A DNA stretch of 64,000 nt from contig NZ_CP098323.1 of assembly GCF_023657595.1 (NCBI RefSeq), positions 1,760,001 through 1,824,000 of the forward strand, written 5' to 3'. This document shows, one piece after another, positions 28,069 through 36,859 of the stretch (its first letter is position 1; each line of letters starts with the position of its first letter). The translations under genes were made by a program, and so were the position numbers. The stretch comes from Cytobacillus firmus. Its GTDB lineage: Bacteria > Bacillota > Bacilli > Bacillales > Cytobacillaceae. The notes beneath the pieces were generated by a model. That model was not told the DNA's origin and ran no database searches. It saw nothing but the letters and a program-made list of their open reading frames with translations.

Positions 28069-28752
28069 GTGTGTAATGTAAAGAAAGTGATTTCTTTGCT
28101 GCTATTGTTTTCAATTGTTCTGCTGGGCGTGCAGCCGCAGGCCCAGGCAGAGCAATTGAATAATAGTGTTAAAGAATGTATGAAAAATCCTGAGGAATGC
28201 GGAAAACAGGAGTTAAAAGAATCAAAGGATTCAAAGACAGCAGAAGGACAGAAACAACAGGATGAAAGCGGAGAAATTGGCCTTACTTTTTGGGATTTTA
28301 TAAAGATGATTTTAGCAACAGGCTTCACGATTGGATTACTGTATGGTCTTCTAAAGTTCATCAATAAAAAAAGTAAGGTGTATAACAGGTCGCAATTGGT
28401 TGAAAATCTTGGAGGGACAGCTTTAGGTGCAAACAGGTCAATTCAGCTGATTAAGGTTGGAAAACGCATTTTGGTAGTAGGGGTAGGGGAAAATATTCAG
28501 CTGTTAAAAGAAATAGACAACTCAGAAGAGTACAGCCAGATCATCAAAGAACATAATGACAAACTGGAACAGCTTATCCGTCCAAGCGACATTGTGACAA
28601 AGGTGATGAAAAGAACACAGCAAACAGAGGAAAACAAGCAAGGCAGCCAAAACTTCAGTGCACTGCTCGGGATTCAGCTGGATGAAATGAAAAAGGGCAG
28701 AAAAAAACTGTTTGATGAGTTAGAAAGAAAGGGCCAGAAGAAAGATGAATGA
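28069..28752 (+). CDS. fliZ: Flagellar biosynthesis protein FliZ/FliO-like
   Basis: FliO-type accessory factor for FliP export-gate assembly. The 227 residues begin with a hydrophobic signal-like segment (VKKVISLLLLFSIVLLGVQP, then QAQAE, a possible cleavage site), an external charged part, a second membrane segment at about 75-100 (DFIKMILATGFTIGLLYGLL) and a cytoplasmic FliO domain with QLVENLGGTALGANRSIQLI and GKRILVVGVGENIQLL. Start is GTG 28069 with AGAGGGTG upstream. Its end overlaps fliP by eight bases. Confidence 0.92.
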   Translation: MCNVKKVISLLLLFSIVLLGVQPQAQAEQLNNSVKECMKNPEECGKQELKESKDSKTAEGQKQQDESGEIGLTFWDFIKMILATGFTIGLLYGLLKFINKKSKVYNRSQLVENLGGTALGANRSIQLIKVGKRILVVGVGENIQLLKEIDNSEEYSQIIKEHNDKLEQLIRPSDIVTKVMKRTQQTEENKQGSQNFSALLGIQLDEMKKGRKKLFDELERKGQKKDE

Positions 28753-29410
28753 ATTCATGGAGTTTTTTAATAGCAGCTCTCCTGAAAATGTATCTGCATC
28801 TGTGAAGCTTTTTTTATTGCTGACGGTACTTTCTCTCGCACCGAGTATTCTAATATTAATGACATGCTTTACAAGGATTGTCATCGTTCTTTCCTTTGTC
28901 AGAACGGCGCTTGCTACTCAGCAAATGCCGCCGAACCAGGTTATAATCGGCCTATCCTTATTCCTGACATTCTTTATTATGGCTCCAACCATGCAGGAAG
29001 TGAACAAACAGGCTTTAACTCCTTTATTCAATGAAGAAATAAATCTGGAACAAGCGTATGAAAAAGCATCAATACCCTTCAAGGAATTTATGAGTGCCCA
29101 TACAAGGCAGAAGGACTTGGCTCTATTTCTTGAATACTCCGGGGCTGAAGCGCCGGCTTCCATTGAAGATATTCCGCTTACGAGTCTTGTTCCGGCATTT
29201 GCCATAAGTGAAGTTAAGACAGCTTTTCAAATTGGCTTTATGATTTTTATTCCTTTTCTGGTTATCGACATGGTTGTTGCAAGTGTGTTGATGTCCATGG
29301 GGATGATGATGCTTCCTCCGGTTATGATTTCGCTTCCGTTCAAAATATTATTATTTGTACTTGTGGACGGATGGTACTTAGTAGTTAAATCCCTTTTACA
29401 AAGCTTTTAA
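28745..29410 (+). CDS. fliP: Flagellar export gate protein FliP
   Basis: Core membrane protein of the type III export gate, which forms a pentamer with FliQ and FliR. The 221 residues contain four hydrophobic segments and the family motifs LTVLSLAPSILILMTCFTRI, QMPPNQVIIGLSLFLTFF, SLVPAFAISEVKTAFQIGF and the C-terminal MMMLPPVMISLPFKILLFVL. The N-terminal extension before the first membrane segment is short. It starts inside fliZ, so translation is coupled. Confidence 0.98.
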   Translation: MNEFMEFFNSSSPENVSASVKLFLLLTVLSLAPSILILMTCFTRIVIVLSFVRTALATQQMPPNQVIIGLSLFLTFFIMAPTMQEVNKQALTPLFNEEINLEQAYEKASIPFKEFMSAHTRQKDLALFLEYSGAEAPASIEDIPLTSLVPAFAISEVKTAFQIGFMIFIPFLVIDMVVASVLMSMGMMMLPPVMISLPFKILLFVLVDGWYLVVKSLLQSF

Positions 29411-29427
29411 GCAGGTGAACATTCAGA

Positions 29428-29697
29428 ATGACTCCAGAAACAGTTATATCCATTGCAGAAAGAGGGATCATCACTGTATTGATGATTTGTGGTCCCTTGC
29501 TAATTTTGGCACTAGTAGTCGGCTTAGTTGTCAGCATTTTTCAGGCTACAACTCAAATTCAGGAACAGACGCTGGCTTTTATTCCTAAAATTGTAGCGGT
29601 CCTTGTAGGTGTTGTATTCTTTGGTCCTTGGATGCTTAGCCACATGCTCTCGTATGCAAATGAGATTTTCTCTAATTTGACCAGGTTTGTAGGCTGA
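29428..29697 (+). CDS. fliQ: Flagellar export gate protein FliQ
   Basis: An 89-residue membrane hairpin protein of the FliPQR gate, with two hydrophobic helices (TVLMICGPLLILALVVGLVV and IPKIVAVLVGVVFFGPWML) separated by the conserved SIFQATTQIQEQTLAF loop. AAGCAGGTG precedes the ATG. It is four bases from fliR. Confidence 0.98.
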   Translation: MTPETVISIAERGIITVLMICGPLLILALVVGLVVSIFQATTQIQEQTLAFIPKIVAVLVGVVFFGPWMLSHMLSYANEIFSNLTRFVG

Positions 29698-29701
29698 TGA
29701 C

Positions 29702-30478
29702 ATGTTAGATTTTCTGCCTTCTTTTCCTGCCTTTTTACTTATTTTTGTAAGGGTGACATCTTTCTTTTTAATGATGCCCCTTTTTTCTTACAGATCCATC
29801 CCGGCATCACACAAAATTGGCCTTGGCTTCTTTTTGGCCTGGATTATGTTCCTGGGCATGGATGTCCCTGCTCTTGAAATTGACGGCACATTTTTTCTTT
29901 TAATCATAAAAGAAGCATTGGTTGGGCTGATGGTTGGATTTATTGCCTATTTAATCCTTTCAGCCATTCAAATTGCCGGAGGATTTATTGATTTCCAGAT
30001 GGGTTTTGCCATTGCGAATGTGATTGATCCGCAGACAGGAGCGCAGAGCCCTTTAATGGGACAGTATTTGTATACGATCGCTCTCTTTTTTTTATTAACC
30101 GTTAATGGCCACCATCTCATGCTTGATGGAGTGTTTTACAGCTATAATTTTATCCCGCTGGATCAGGCATGGATTTCTTTCGGGGATGAAAATATGGCTG
30201 AATATGTCATTAAAGCCATGAATACGATGTTCGTTATTGCCTTTCAGATGTCCATCCCTGTTGTCGGCAGTCTGTTTCTTGTAGATGTTGCGTTAGGGAT
30301 TGTCGCCAGGACAGTTCCGCAGCTAAATGTTTTCGTCGTAGGACTTCCTTTGAAAATAGGCGTCAGTTTTATTGTCCTGATCGTTGTTATGAGTGTATTA
30401 ATATATGCTTTTTCCCTTGCGATTGAAACGATGCTGCAGACAATGAGAGGGCTTATGGAGCTTATGGGAGGTTCATAG
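29702..30478 (+). CDS. fliR: Flagellar export gate protein FliR
   Basis: Third subunit of the FliPQR gate, 258 residues with about six hydrophobic segments. Family motifs are LIFVRVTSFFLMMPLFSYRS, IKEALVGLMVGFIAYLILSA, GGFIDFQMGFAIANVIDPQT and LGIVARTVPQLNVFVVGLPL. The stop is one base before the flhB start; in some clostridia the two genes are fused, here they are separate. Confidence 0.98.
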   Translation: MLDFLPSFPAFLLIFVRVTSFFLMMPLFSYRSIPASHKIGLGFFLAWIMFLGMDVPALEIDGTFFLLIIKEALVGLMVGFIAYLILSAIQIAGGFIDFQMGFAIANVIDPQTGAQSPLMGQYLYTIALFFLLTVNGHHLMLDGVFYSYNFIPLDQAWISFGDENMAEYVIKAMNTMFVIAFQMSIPVVGSLFLVDVALGIVARTVPQLNVFVVGLPLKIGVSFIVLIVVMSVLIYAFSLAIETMLQTMRGLMELMGGS

Positions 30479-30479
30479 A

Positions 30480-31565
30480 ATGAGGTTACTGCTTTCTTTA
30501 GATCTTCAGCTGTTTTCCGGAGAAAAAACAGAAAAAGCCACTCCGAAAAAAAGGCAGGATTCCAGAAAAAAAGGACAAGTAGCCAAAAGCCAGGATGTTA
30601 ATACAGCCATCGTCCTTTTAGCTGTGTTTCTGTTTTTGCTGTTTGCCGGATCGTATTTGAAGAATATCATCCTTTATATATTTACGCATTCATTTAATGA
30701 TTATATGATGATGCCGCTGACAGAGGCGAATGTTCAGGTGATTTTTCTTGATGTACTAAAGGAACTGGTGCTTTTTTTAGGTCCTATCATGCTGATTGCT
30801 ATGCTTGCGGGTATAGCTGCAAATTTCATGCAGGTAGGTACTCTTTTTTCAACAGAAGCCATACAGCCTAAATTGGAGAAACTGGATCCAATAAAAGGCT
30901 TTAAGCGCATTTTTTCCATGAGGGCGATCGTGGAGCTGCTAAAGTCAATGCTTAAGATTGCTTTTGTCGGTGTCGCTGCGTTTACCGTTTTATGGTTAAG
31001 GATAGATGAAATATTAATTCTTTCTCAAAAATCAGCAGGAACGGCGATGGCCACAATTGCCAGCCTGACCGTTCAAATGGGTTTAATCGCTTCAGCGGCA
31101 CTGCTATTTTTATCCGTCCTGGACTATCTGTATCAAAAATACGATTTTGAAAAGAACATTCGCATGTCAAAACAGGACATTAAGGATGAACACAAAAATA
31201 TTGAAGGGGATCCGTTAATTAAATCCAAGATTAAGCAAAGGCAGAGGGAAATGGCAATGAGAAGGATGATGCAGGAAGTCCCTAAAGCGGATGTGGTTAT
31301 TACCAACCCGACACATTTTGCCATAGCCTTGAGCTATGATGAAACAAAAAGTGATGCTCCTATTGTAGTGGCGAAAGGTGTAGACTTTGTTGCCCAAAAG
31401 ATTAAATTAATCGCAAAGGAGCATGATGTGATCGCTGTTGAAAACAGGCCGCTTGCCAGGGCTCTTTATAGTCAGGCAGAAATTGGCCAGGCTATCCCTG
31501 AAGAGTTTTTCAAAGCTGTTGCAGAGATTTTAGCTTATGTGTACAGAACTAAAAACAAAATTTAA
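30480..31565 (+). CDS. flhB: Flagellar export switch protein FlhB
   Basis: Export-gate protein that changes substrate specificity after self-cleavage. The 361 residues begin with LQLFSGEKTEKATPKKRQDS, followed by four membrane segments, then the cytoplasmic domain with the autocleavage motif NPTH (Asn at residue 276) followed by FAIALSYDE, and a terminal IPEEFFKAVAEILAYVYR. The C-terminal part is visibly related to YlqH at 2390. It is followed by a 121-base gap with short repeats before flhA. Confidence 0.98.
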   Translation: MRLLLSLDLQLFSGEKTEKATPKKRQDSRKKGQVAKSQDVNTAIVLLAVFLFLLFAGSYLKNIILYIFTHSFNDYMMMPLTEANVQVIFLDVLKELVLFLGPIMLIAMLAGIAANFMQVGTLFSTEAIQPKLEKLDPIKGFKRIFSMRAIVELLKSMLKIAFVGVAAFTVLWLRIDEILILSQKSAGTAMATIASLTVQMGLIASAALLFLSVLDYLYQKYDFEKNIRMSKQDIKDEHKNIEGDPLIKSKIKQRQREMAMRRMMQEVPKADVVITNPTHFAIALSYDETKSDAPIVVAKGVDFVAQKIKLIAKEHDVIAVENRPLARALYSQAEIGQAIPEEFFKAVAEILAYVYRTKNKI

Positions 31566-31644
31566 CTAAAGAAATATGAAATAGCTGGCGGTTCCGCTTT
31601 TTGTAAGATAAAAAAGTATTGTTATTTAAACAGCGATAACTGAC

Positions 31645-31671
31645 CAGCTCCAGCGCCTGCGCTTTTCTTGT
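31645..31671 (+). repeat. Short intergenic repeat, copy A
   Basis: AGCTCCAGCGCCTGCGCTTTTCTT is a compact copy of the family seen at full length before dxr. It ends directly at the AAGGAGAG ribosome site of flhA. A degenerate piece, TTCCGCTTTTTGTAAG, lies about 50 bases upstream. Confidence 0.7.
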
Positions 31672-31686
31672 AAGGAGAGAGTTTCA

Positions 31687-33723
31687 ATGCAAGTAAGAGA
31701 CTTATCAGTATTGATGAGTGTAATTCTAATAGTAGCCATGCTTATTATTCCTTTCCCGCCTTGGCTTTTAAGTGTACTGATAATCATTAATATTGCCCTT
31801 GCACTTATGGTTTTGCTGACGGCCATGAATATGAAGGAAGCGCTCGAGTTTTCTATTTTTCCTTCCCTAATATTGTTAATGACTTTATTCAGGCTGGGAT
31901 TGAATGTGTCAACAACCAGATCCATTTTATCGGAAGGGGAAGCAGGAAAGGTCGTTGAAACATTTGGTTCATTTGTAACCGGAGGTAATGTCATAGTCGG
32001 ACTCGTTGTATTCTTAATCCTCATTATTATTCAATTTATTGTCATTACCAAAGGTTCTGAGAGGGTTTCTGAAGTTGCGGCGCGTTTTACACTTGACGCC
32101 ATGCCGGGTAAACAGATGAGTATCGATGCAGACTTAAATGCAGGGATGATCTCTGAGCATGAAGCTCGCGAGCGACGTGAAAAAATCAGCCGTGAATCTG
32201 ATTTTTACGGTTCAATGGATGGAGCCAGTAAATTTGTAAAAGGTGACGCCATTGCAGGAATCATTATAACTCTAATAAATCTTCTGTTCGGAGTAGTCAT
32301 TGGGATGATGCAGCTGGGGCTGCCGTTTGGAGAGGCTGCGATGAAATATTCTACACTGACCGTCGGAGACGGAATTGTCAGTCAGATTCCGGCACTGTTA
32401 ATCTCTACGGCGACGGGTATTGTCGTAACAAGAGCGGCGTCAGATGGAAATATTGGTAAAGATATTACTTCCCAGCTATTTGCTTATCCGAAAATGTTAT
32501 ATGTTACTGGCGGAACTATCATTCTGCTAGGGTTATTGACACCAATAGGGCTCGTTTTAACACTGCCGATTGGCGGCTTGATGATTTTTGGCGGATATAC
32601 GATTGCCAAGACTCCACAGCCGGATAAGGAACAATTGCTGGAGATGGAAGCAGAAATCGAGACCGATGAAATGAAAAGTCCTGAAAGCGTGGTTAACCTA
32701 TTAAATGTAGATCCGATAGAATTCGAGTTTGGCTATGGGTTAATACCTCTTGCTGATACGAATCAGGGCGGGGACCTTCTGGACAGGATTGTCATGATCA
32801 GAAGACAGCTGGCGATTGAATTGGGTCTAGTCATTCCGGTAGTTAGAATACGTGATAATATTCAGCTGCAGCCGAATGAATACAGATTGAAGATAAAAGG
32901 AAATGAAATGGCCCGCGGAGAGCTTCTGCTTGATCATTACTTGGCAATGAGTCCCGGTATTGATGATGATAGCATCGAAGGTATTGATACGATTGAGCCT
33001 TCCTTCGGCCTGCCGGCAAAATGGATAACAGAAGAAATGAAAGAGCAGGCAGAAATTTTCGGCTATACAGTCGTTGACCCTCCATCTGTTGTATCTACTC
33101 ATATAACAGAGGTTATAAAAAGCAATGCACATGAGTTATTAGGACGCCAGGAAACAAAACAGCTGATTGATCATGTTAAGGAAAGCTATCCGATCCTTGT
33201 TGAAGAAGTTACACCAAATCCGTTGTCTGTCGGTGAAGTTCAAAAGGTGCTTGCAAAATTATTGAAGGAAAACATCTCGATCCGGAATTTGCCGGTTATT
33301 TTTGAAACGCTTGCCGATTTTGCCAAATCTACAAGTGATACAGATTTACTTACAGAATATGCCCGTCAGTCTTTGGCCAGACAAATCACGAACCAGTTTT
33401 CACAGCAGGGTGACTCTATAAAAGTCGTTACCCTTTCAGGGAGAGTTGAGAAAATGGTTGCAGAAGGTGTTCAGCAGACAGAACATGGCAATTATTTATC
33501 TATGGATCCTGCGGTATCGCAGAATATTCTTGAATCGATAGCGTCCCAGGTTGAACAGCTTTCATTGATGGAGCAGACGCCAATTGTCCTTTGTTCTCCA
33601 GCAGTCAGAATGTATGTCAGACAATTAACAGAAAGGTATTTCCCGCAAATACCTATCCTTTCCTATAACGAGCTGGAAGCAAATGCGGAAGTTCAAAGTG
33701 TCGGGGTGGTGAATATAGATTGA
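31687..33723 (+). CDS. flhA: Flagellar export gate protein FlhA
   Basis: Forms the ring of the export apparatus and docks chaperone-substrate complexes. The 678 residues have about eight membrane segments in the first 310 residues with the signature FPSLILLMTLFRLGLNVSTT, the FHIPEP region near RFTLDAMPGKQMSIDADLNAG, and a large cytoplasmic domain (about 330-678) with GYGLIPLADTNQGGDLLDRI and IRDNIQLQPNEYRLKIKG. ATG 31687 follows AAGGAGAG. The stop overlaps the flhF start. Confidence 0.98.
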   Translation: MQVRDLSVLMSVILIVAMLIIPFPPWLLSVLIIINIALALMVLLTAMNMKEALEFSIFPSLILLMTLFRLGLNVSTTRSILSEGEAGKVVETFGSFVTGGNVIVGLVVFLILIIIQFIVITKGSERVSEVAARFTLDAMPGKQMSIDADLNAGMISEHEARERREKISRESDFYGSMDGASKFVKGDAIAGIIITLINLLFGVVIGMMQLGLPFGEAAMKYSTLTVGDGIVSQIPALLISTATGIVVTRAASDGNIGKDITSQLFAYPKMLYVTGGTIILLGLLTPIGLVLTLPIGGLMIFGGYTIAKTPQPDKEQLLEMEAEIETDEMKSPESVVNLLNVDPIEFEFGYGLIPLADTNQGGDLLDRIVMIRRQLAIELGLVIPVVRIRDNIQLQPNEYRLKIKGNEMARGELLLDHYLAMSPGIDDDSIEGIDTIEPSFGLPAKWITEEMKEQAEIFGYTVVDPPSVVSTHITEVIKSNAHELLGRQETKQLIDHVKESYPILVEEVTPNPLSVGEVQKVLAKLLKENISIRNLPVIFETLADFAKSTSDTDLLTEYARQSLARQITNQFSQQGDSIKVVTLSGRVEKMVAEGVQQTEHGNYLSMDPAVSQNILESIASQVEQLSLMEQTPIVLCSPAVRMYVRQLTERYFPQIPILSYNELEANAEVQSVGVVNID

Positions 33724-34868
33724 AGGTAAAAAAGTTCATGGCAGCGTCCATGCCTGATGCGATGAAACAAATACGCGCGGAACTGGGTAAAGATGCCGTA
33801 ATTTTAAATTCACGAGTAGTATATATAGGAGGGTTTTTAGGCTTTTTTAAGAAGAGAAGTATAGAAGTGATGGCAGCAGCAGATCCAAATCAGGAAATAG
33901 AGCAAAAACCCGCTGTTAAGCCTGCAGTAATCCCTGCTGCTGCAAATCATTTCAAGGAAAACACTGAAGAGTCCCTATTTACAGGATCGAAAACTTCAAA
34001 TGAGCTGATTAGAGAGATTAGCAGCTTAAAACAAATGATGTCCTCATTGGCCGGTGGACAGCAGATAAGTATGGTTTACCCTGAACCGATAAGAAAAGTC
34101 ATGCATGTTCTCAAAGAACAGGAAATTGACAATTCCATTCAGGACCAAGTGCTTCAAGTATTGCTGGAAAAATGGTACCTGGGCGGTGCCAAAGCTAAAG
34201 TTACTGAAGTAGAAGCTTGGCTGCATGAAGAACTGATAAAGCAAATTGAGAATATTCCATTCAGCGGGATTTCATTCACCAAAAAATATATTAATGTAGC
34301 AGGTCCAACTGGCGTAGGGAAAACAACTACCTTGGCGAAGATGGCAGCAGAGTGTGTAATTAAACATAAAAAAAAGGCTGCATTTATCACAGCCGACACC
34401 TACAGGATCGCGGCGATCGATCAATTAAAAACATATGCAGGCATCCTGGATATACCTTTAGAAGTTTGCTATACAATAGATGACTTCAGACAGGCAGCAG
34501 AGAAGCTGAAAGATTACGACCTTGTACTAATAGATACAGCCGGACGGAATTTCAGGAACAGACAGTATGTGGAAGATTTAAAGAATGTGATTGACTTTGA
34601 GAAGGATATGGAAACCTTTTTAGTGCTCTCGCTTACCGCGAAACAAAAGGATATGGAAGATATATATAATCAGTTTTCAATTATAGACATTGATAAACTT
34701 ATCTTTACAAAGGCAGATGAAACGTCAACTTACGGTGCCATGTACAACATCATTCATAAATACAAAAAAGGTGCAGCTTATATTACAAATGGCCAGGATG
34801 TTCCTGATGATATCCTGATGGCAGGGCCGGAAGCTATTGTAAAACAACTAATGGGGAATAAGAAATGA
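33720..34868 (+). CDS. flhF: SRP-family GTPase FlhF
   Basis: Sets flagellar number and position with its activator FlhG. The 382 residues comprise an N-terminal basic region (MKVKKFMAASMPDAMKQIRA), a variable Ala/Pro part, a helical N domain and the G domain with [42 protein letters not shown] and the TKADET guanine-specificity motif. Start is TTG 33720, overlapping the flhA stop by four bases. Confidence 0.97.
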   Translation: MKVKKFMAASMPDAMKQIRAELGKDAVILNSRVVYIGGFLGFFKKRSIEVMAAADPNQEIEQKPAVKPAVIPAAANHFKENTEESLFTGSKTSNELIREISSLKQMMSSLAGGQQISMVYPEPIRKVMHVLKEQEIDNSIQDQVLQVLLEKWYLGGAKAKVTEVEAWLHEELIKQIENIPFSGISFTKKYINVAGPTGVGKTTTLAKMAAECVIKHKKKAAFITADTYRIAAIDQLKTYAGILDIPLEVCYTIDDFRQAAEKLKDYDLVLIDTAGRNFRNRQYVEDLKNVIDFEKDMETFLVLSLTAKQKDMEDIYNQFSIIDIDKLIFTKADETSTYGAMYNIIHKYKKGAAYITNGQDVPDDILMAGPEAIVKQLMGNKK

Positions 34869-35737
34869 ACGATCAGGCAGAAAGGCTAAGAGCAAGATTG
34901 AAAGAAGAAGACGGCCGAAGTCATCAATTTAAAACAATTGCAGTGGTAAGCGGAAAAGGGGGAGTAGGGAAAACAAATTTTTCATTGAATTTCTCTATTT
35001 CCCTATCCAAAACGGGCTACAGAGTATTGTTATTCGATTTGGATATCGGCATGGGGAATGTTGAGATTCTCATGGGAAGATCAGCTGAGTATTCAATTGC
35101 TGATTTTTTAGAAATGGATATACCTTTAAATAATATTATTTCAGAGGGGCCATATGGACTGAATTATATTGGCGGCGGGACGGGCCTTTCGCATATTGTG
35201 AAACTCGATGATGAGCAAATTTCCAGATTTACCGGAGAACTTGCCCAGCTCATTCAAAACTATGATTATATCATTTTTGATATGGGTGCAGGCATTACAG
35301 AAGAATCGGCGAAGTTCATACTCTCTGTTCAGGAAATAGCGGTCATTACTACACCTGAACCAACGTCTATCACAGATGCATACTCAGTAATGAAGAATAT
35401 ACATCTTTTGGATGATAAGATTCCATTTCAATTGGTCATTAACAGGTCTGAAGGAGAACGGGAAGGGCAGGAAACATATAAAAGGATTTCTGCTGTCGCT
35501 TCAAGGTTTTTAGGGAGGGATGCTGACCTCCTGGGAATTATTCCGGATGATCGCACCATACAGCAGGCTGTTAAACGGCAGATTCCTTTCATTATTTATC
35601 ATGAAAATTCAGCTGCTTCAAAAGCAATTCGGAGTATGACTGAGAAAGTTGGCGGCAGGCCTGGAGGGCCTGCTGGTGAGTATCATACTTCCCAATTTAT
35701 TTCAAAGCTCAAAAAATTTCTTTTTAATAGGGGGTGA
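34865..35737 (+). CDS. flhG: MinD-like ATPase FlhG (YlxH)
   Basis: Stimulates FlhF GTPase and takes part in C-ring assembly and flagellar patterning. The 290 residues start with an activating N-terminal peptide (NDQAERLRARL), then the deviant Walker A SGKGGVGKTNFSLN, the LFDLDIGMGNVEILMG switch, IIFDMGAG and the TTPEPTSITDAYSVMK motif. The C-terminus carries the hydrophobic membrane-targeting-like helix near FISKLKKFLFN. ATG overlaps the flhF stop. Confidence 0.96.
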   Translation: MNDQAERLRARLKEEDGRSHQFKTIAVVSGKGGVGKTNFSLNFSISLSKTGYRVLLFDLDIGMGNVEILMGRSAEYSIADFLEMDIPLNNIISEGPYGLNYIGGGTGLSHIVKLDDEQISRFTGELAQLIQNYDYIIFDMGAGITEESAKFILSVQEIAVITTPEPTSITDAYSVMKNIHLLDDKIPFQLVINRSEGEREGQETYKRISAVASRFLGRDADLLGIIPDDRTIQQAVKRQIPFIIYHENSAASKAIRSMTEKVGGRPGGPAGEYHTSQFISKLKKFLFNRG

Positions 35738-35743
35738 ATCAGC

Positions 35744-36841
35744 ATGAAGACTATAAAAGTGCTTGTAGTGGATGATTCAGCCTTTATGAGGAAACTGATT
35801 GCGGATCTCCTCTCTGAAGATGAGAGAATTCAAGTTGTTGGGACAGCCAGAAACGGAGAAGAAGGCTTAAGGAGAATTAAAGAATTAACTCCTGATGTGG
35901 TAACAATGGATGTTGAAATGCCGGTTCTAAACGGCCTGGAAGCTCTCAAAATAATTATGAAAAATATGCCTGTTCCTGTAGTTATGCTTTCAAGCACAAC
36001 GAAGGAAGGCACTGATAATACCTTTACTGCCATGGAATATGGGGCAGTAGATTTTATAGCAAAGCCATCTGGGCCAATTTCCCTGGATCTGCATAAAATT
36101 AAAACTGAATTAACAGATAAAGTAGTGCAGGCCAGTAACGCGAATATGAAAGGGCTGGTTAATTTTTCAGGTATTGGAAAAAAATCTGCCGGACTTCAGC
36201 GAAATTATAGTAAAATAGAACCAGGTCAATCTATTTATCTTAATCGTTCTGCTGATAAATCAAGCCTTAATGTCAAACAGCTTATCTGTATGGGAACTTC
36301 CACTGGCGGACCACGGGCACTTCAAAAAGTGCTGAAGGATCTACCGGGAGATCTTAACGCACCGATTCTAATTGTTCAGCATATGCCTGCCGGATTTACG
36401 AAGTCACTGGCAAGCAGACTAAACGGATTATCGGCGTTATCGGTTAAGGAAGCCGAAGAAGGAGATATTCTTAAAAACGGGACAGCCTATATTGCTCCTG
36501 GCGGCTTTCATTTGACAGCTTCAAGGTTAGGCAGGGATCTTGTTATACATCTGGATAAATCACCTCCAAGGAACGGACACAGACCTTCAGTTGATGTGAT
36601 GTTTGAGTCTGTGGGTGAAGTTGACGGGATCAGGAAGATTGCTGTCATAATGACTGGAATGGGATCAGATGGCAAAAATGGCCTGATGGGACTGAAGAAA
36701 AGCGGTGAAGTAAAAGCCATCGCTGAATCAGAAGAATCATCCATTGTATTTGGAATGCCAAGAGCAGTGATTGAGTCAGGCCTGGCAGATGATGTGCAGC
36801 ATATTGAACGTATAGCAGAATCCATATTGAAATTTGTTTAA
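35744..36841 (+). CDS. cheB: Chemotaxis methylesterase/deamidase CheB
   Basis: Removes methyl groups from chemoreceptor glutamates. The 365 residues are a receiver domain (Asp10-Asp11, phosphoacceptor Asp56 in TMDVEMP, MLSSTTKEG, FIAKPSG), a linker, and the esterase domain with the catalytic serine in GTSTGGPRAL, histidine in VQHMPAGFT and aspartate in MTGMGSDG. GGGGGTGAA lies before the ATG. cheA follows after 18 bases. Confidence 0.98.
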   Translation: MKTIKVLVVDDSAFMRKLIADLLSEDERIQVVGTARNGEEGLRRIKELTPDVVTMDVEMPVLNGLEALKIIMKNMPVPVVMLSSTTKEGTDNTFTAMEYGAVDFIAKPSGPISLDLHKIKTELTDKVVQASNANMKGLVNFSGIGKKSAGLQRNYSKIEPGQSIYLNRSADKSSLNVKQLICMGTSTGGPRALQKVLKDLPGDLNAPILIVQHMPAGFTKSLASRLNGLSALSVKEAEEGDILKNGTAYIAPGGFHLTASRLGRDLVIHLDKSPPRNGHRPSVDVMFESVGEVDGIRKIAVIMTGMGSDGKNGLMGLKKSGEVKAIAESEESSIVFGMPRAVIESGLADDVQHIERIAESILKFV

Positions 36842-36859
36842 ACCCGAGGGGGCAGGCAC

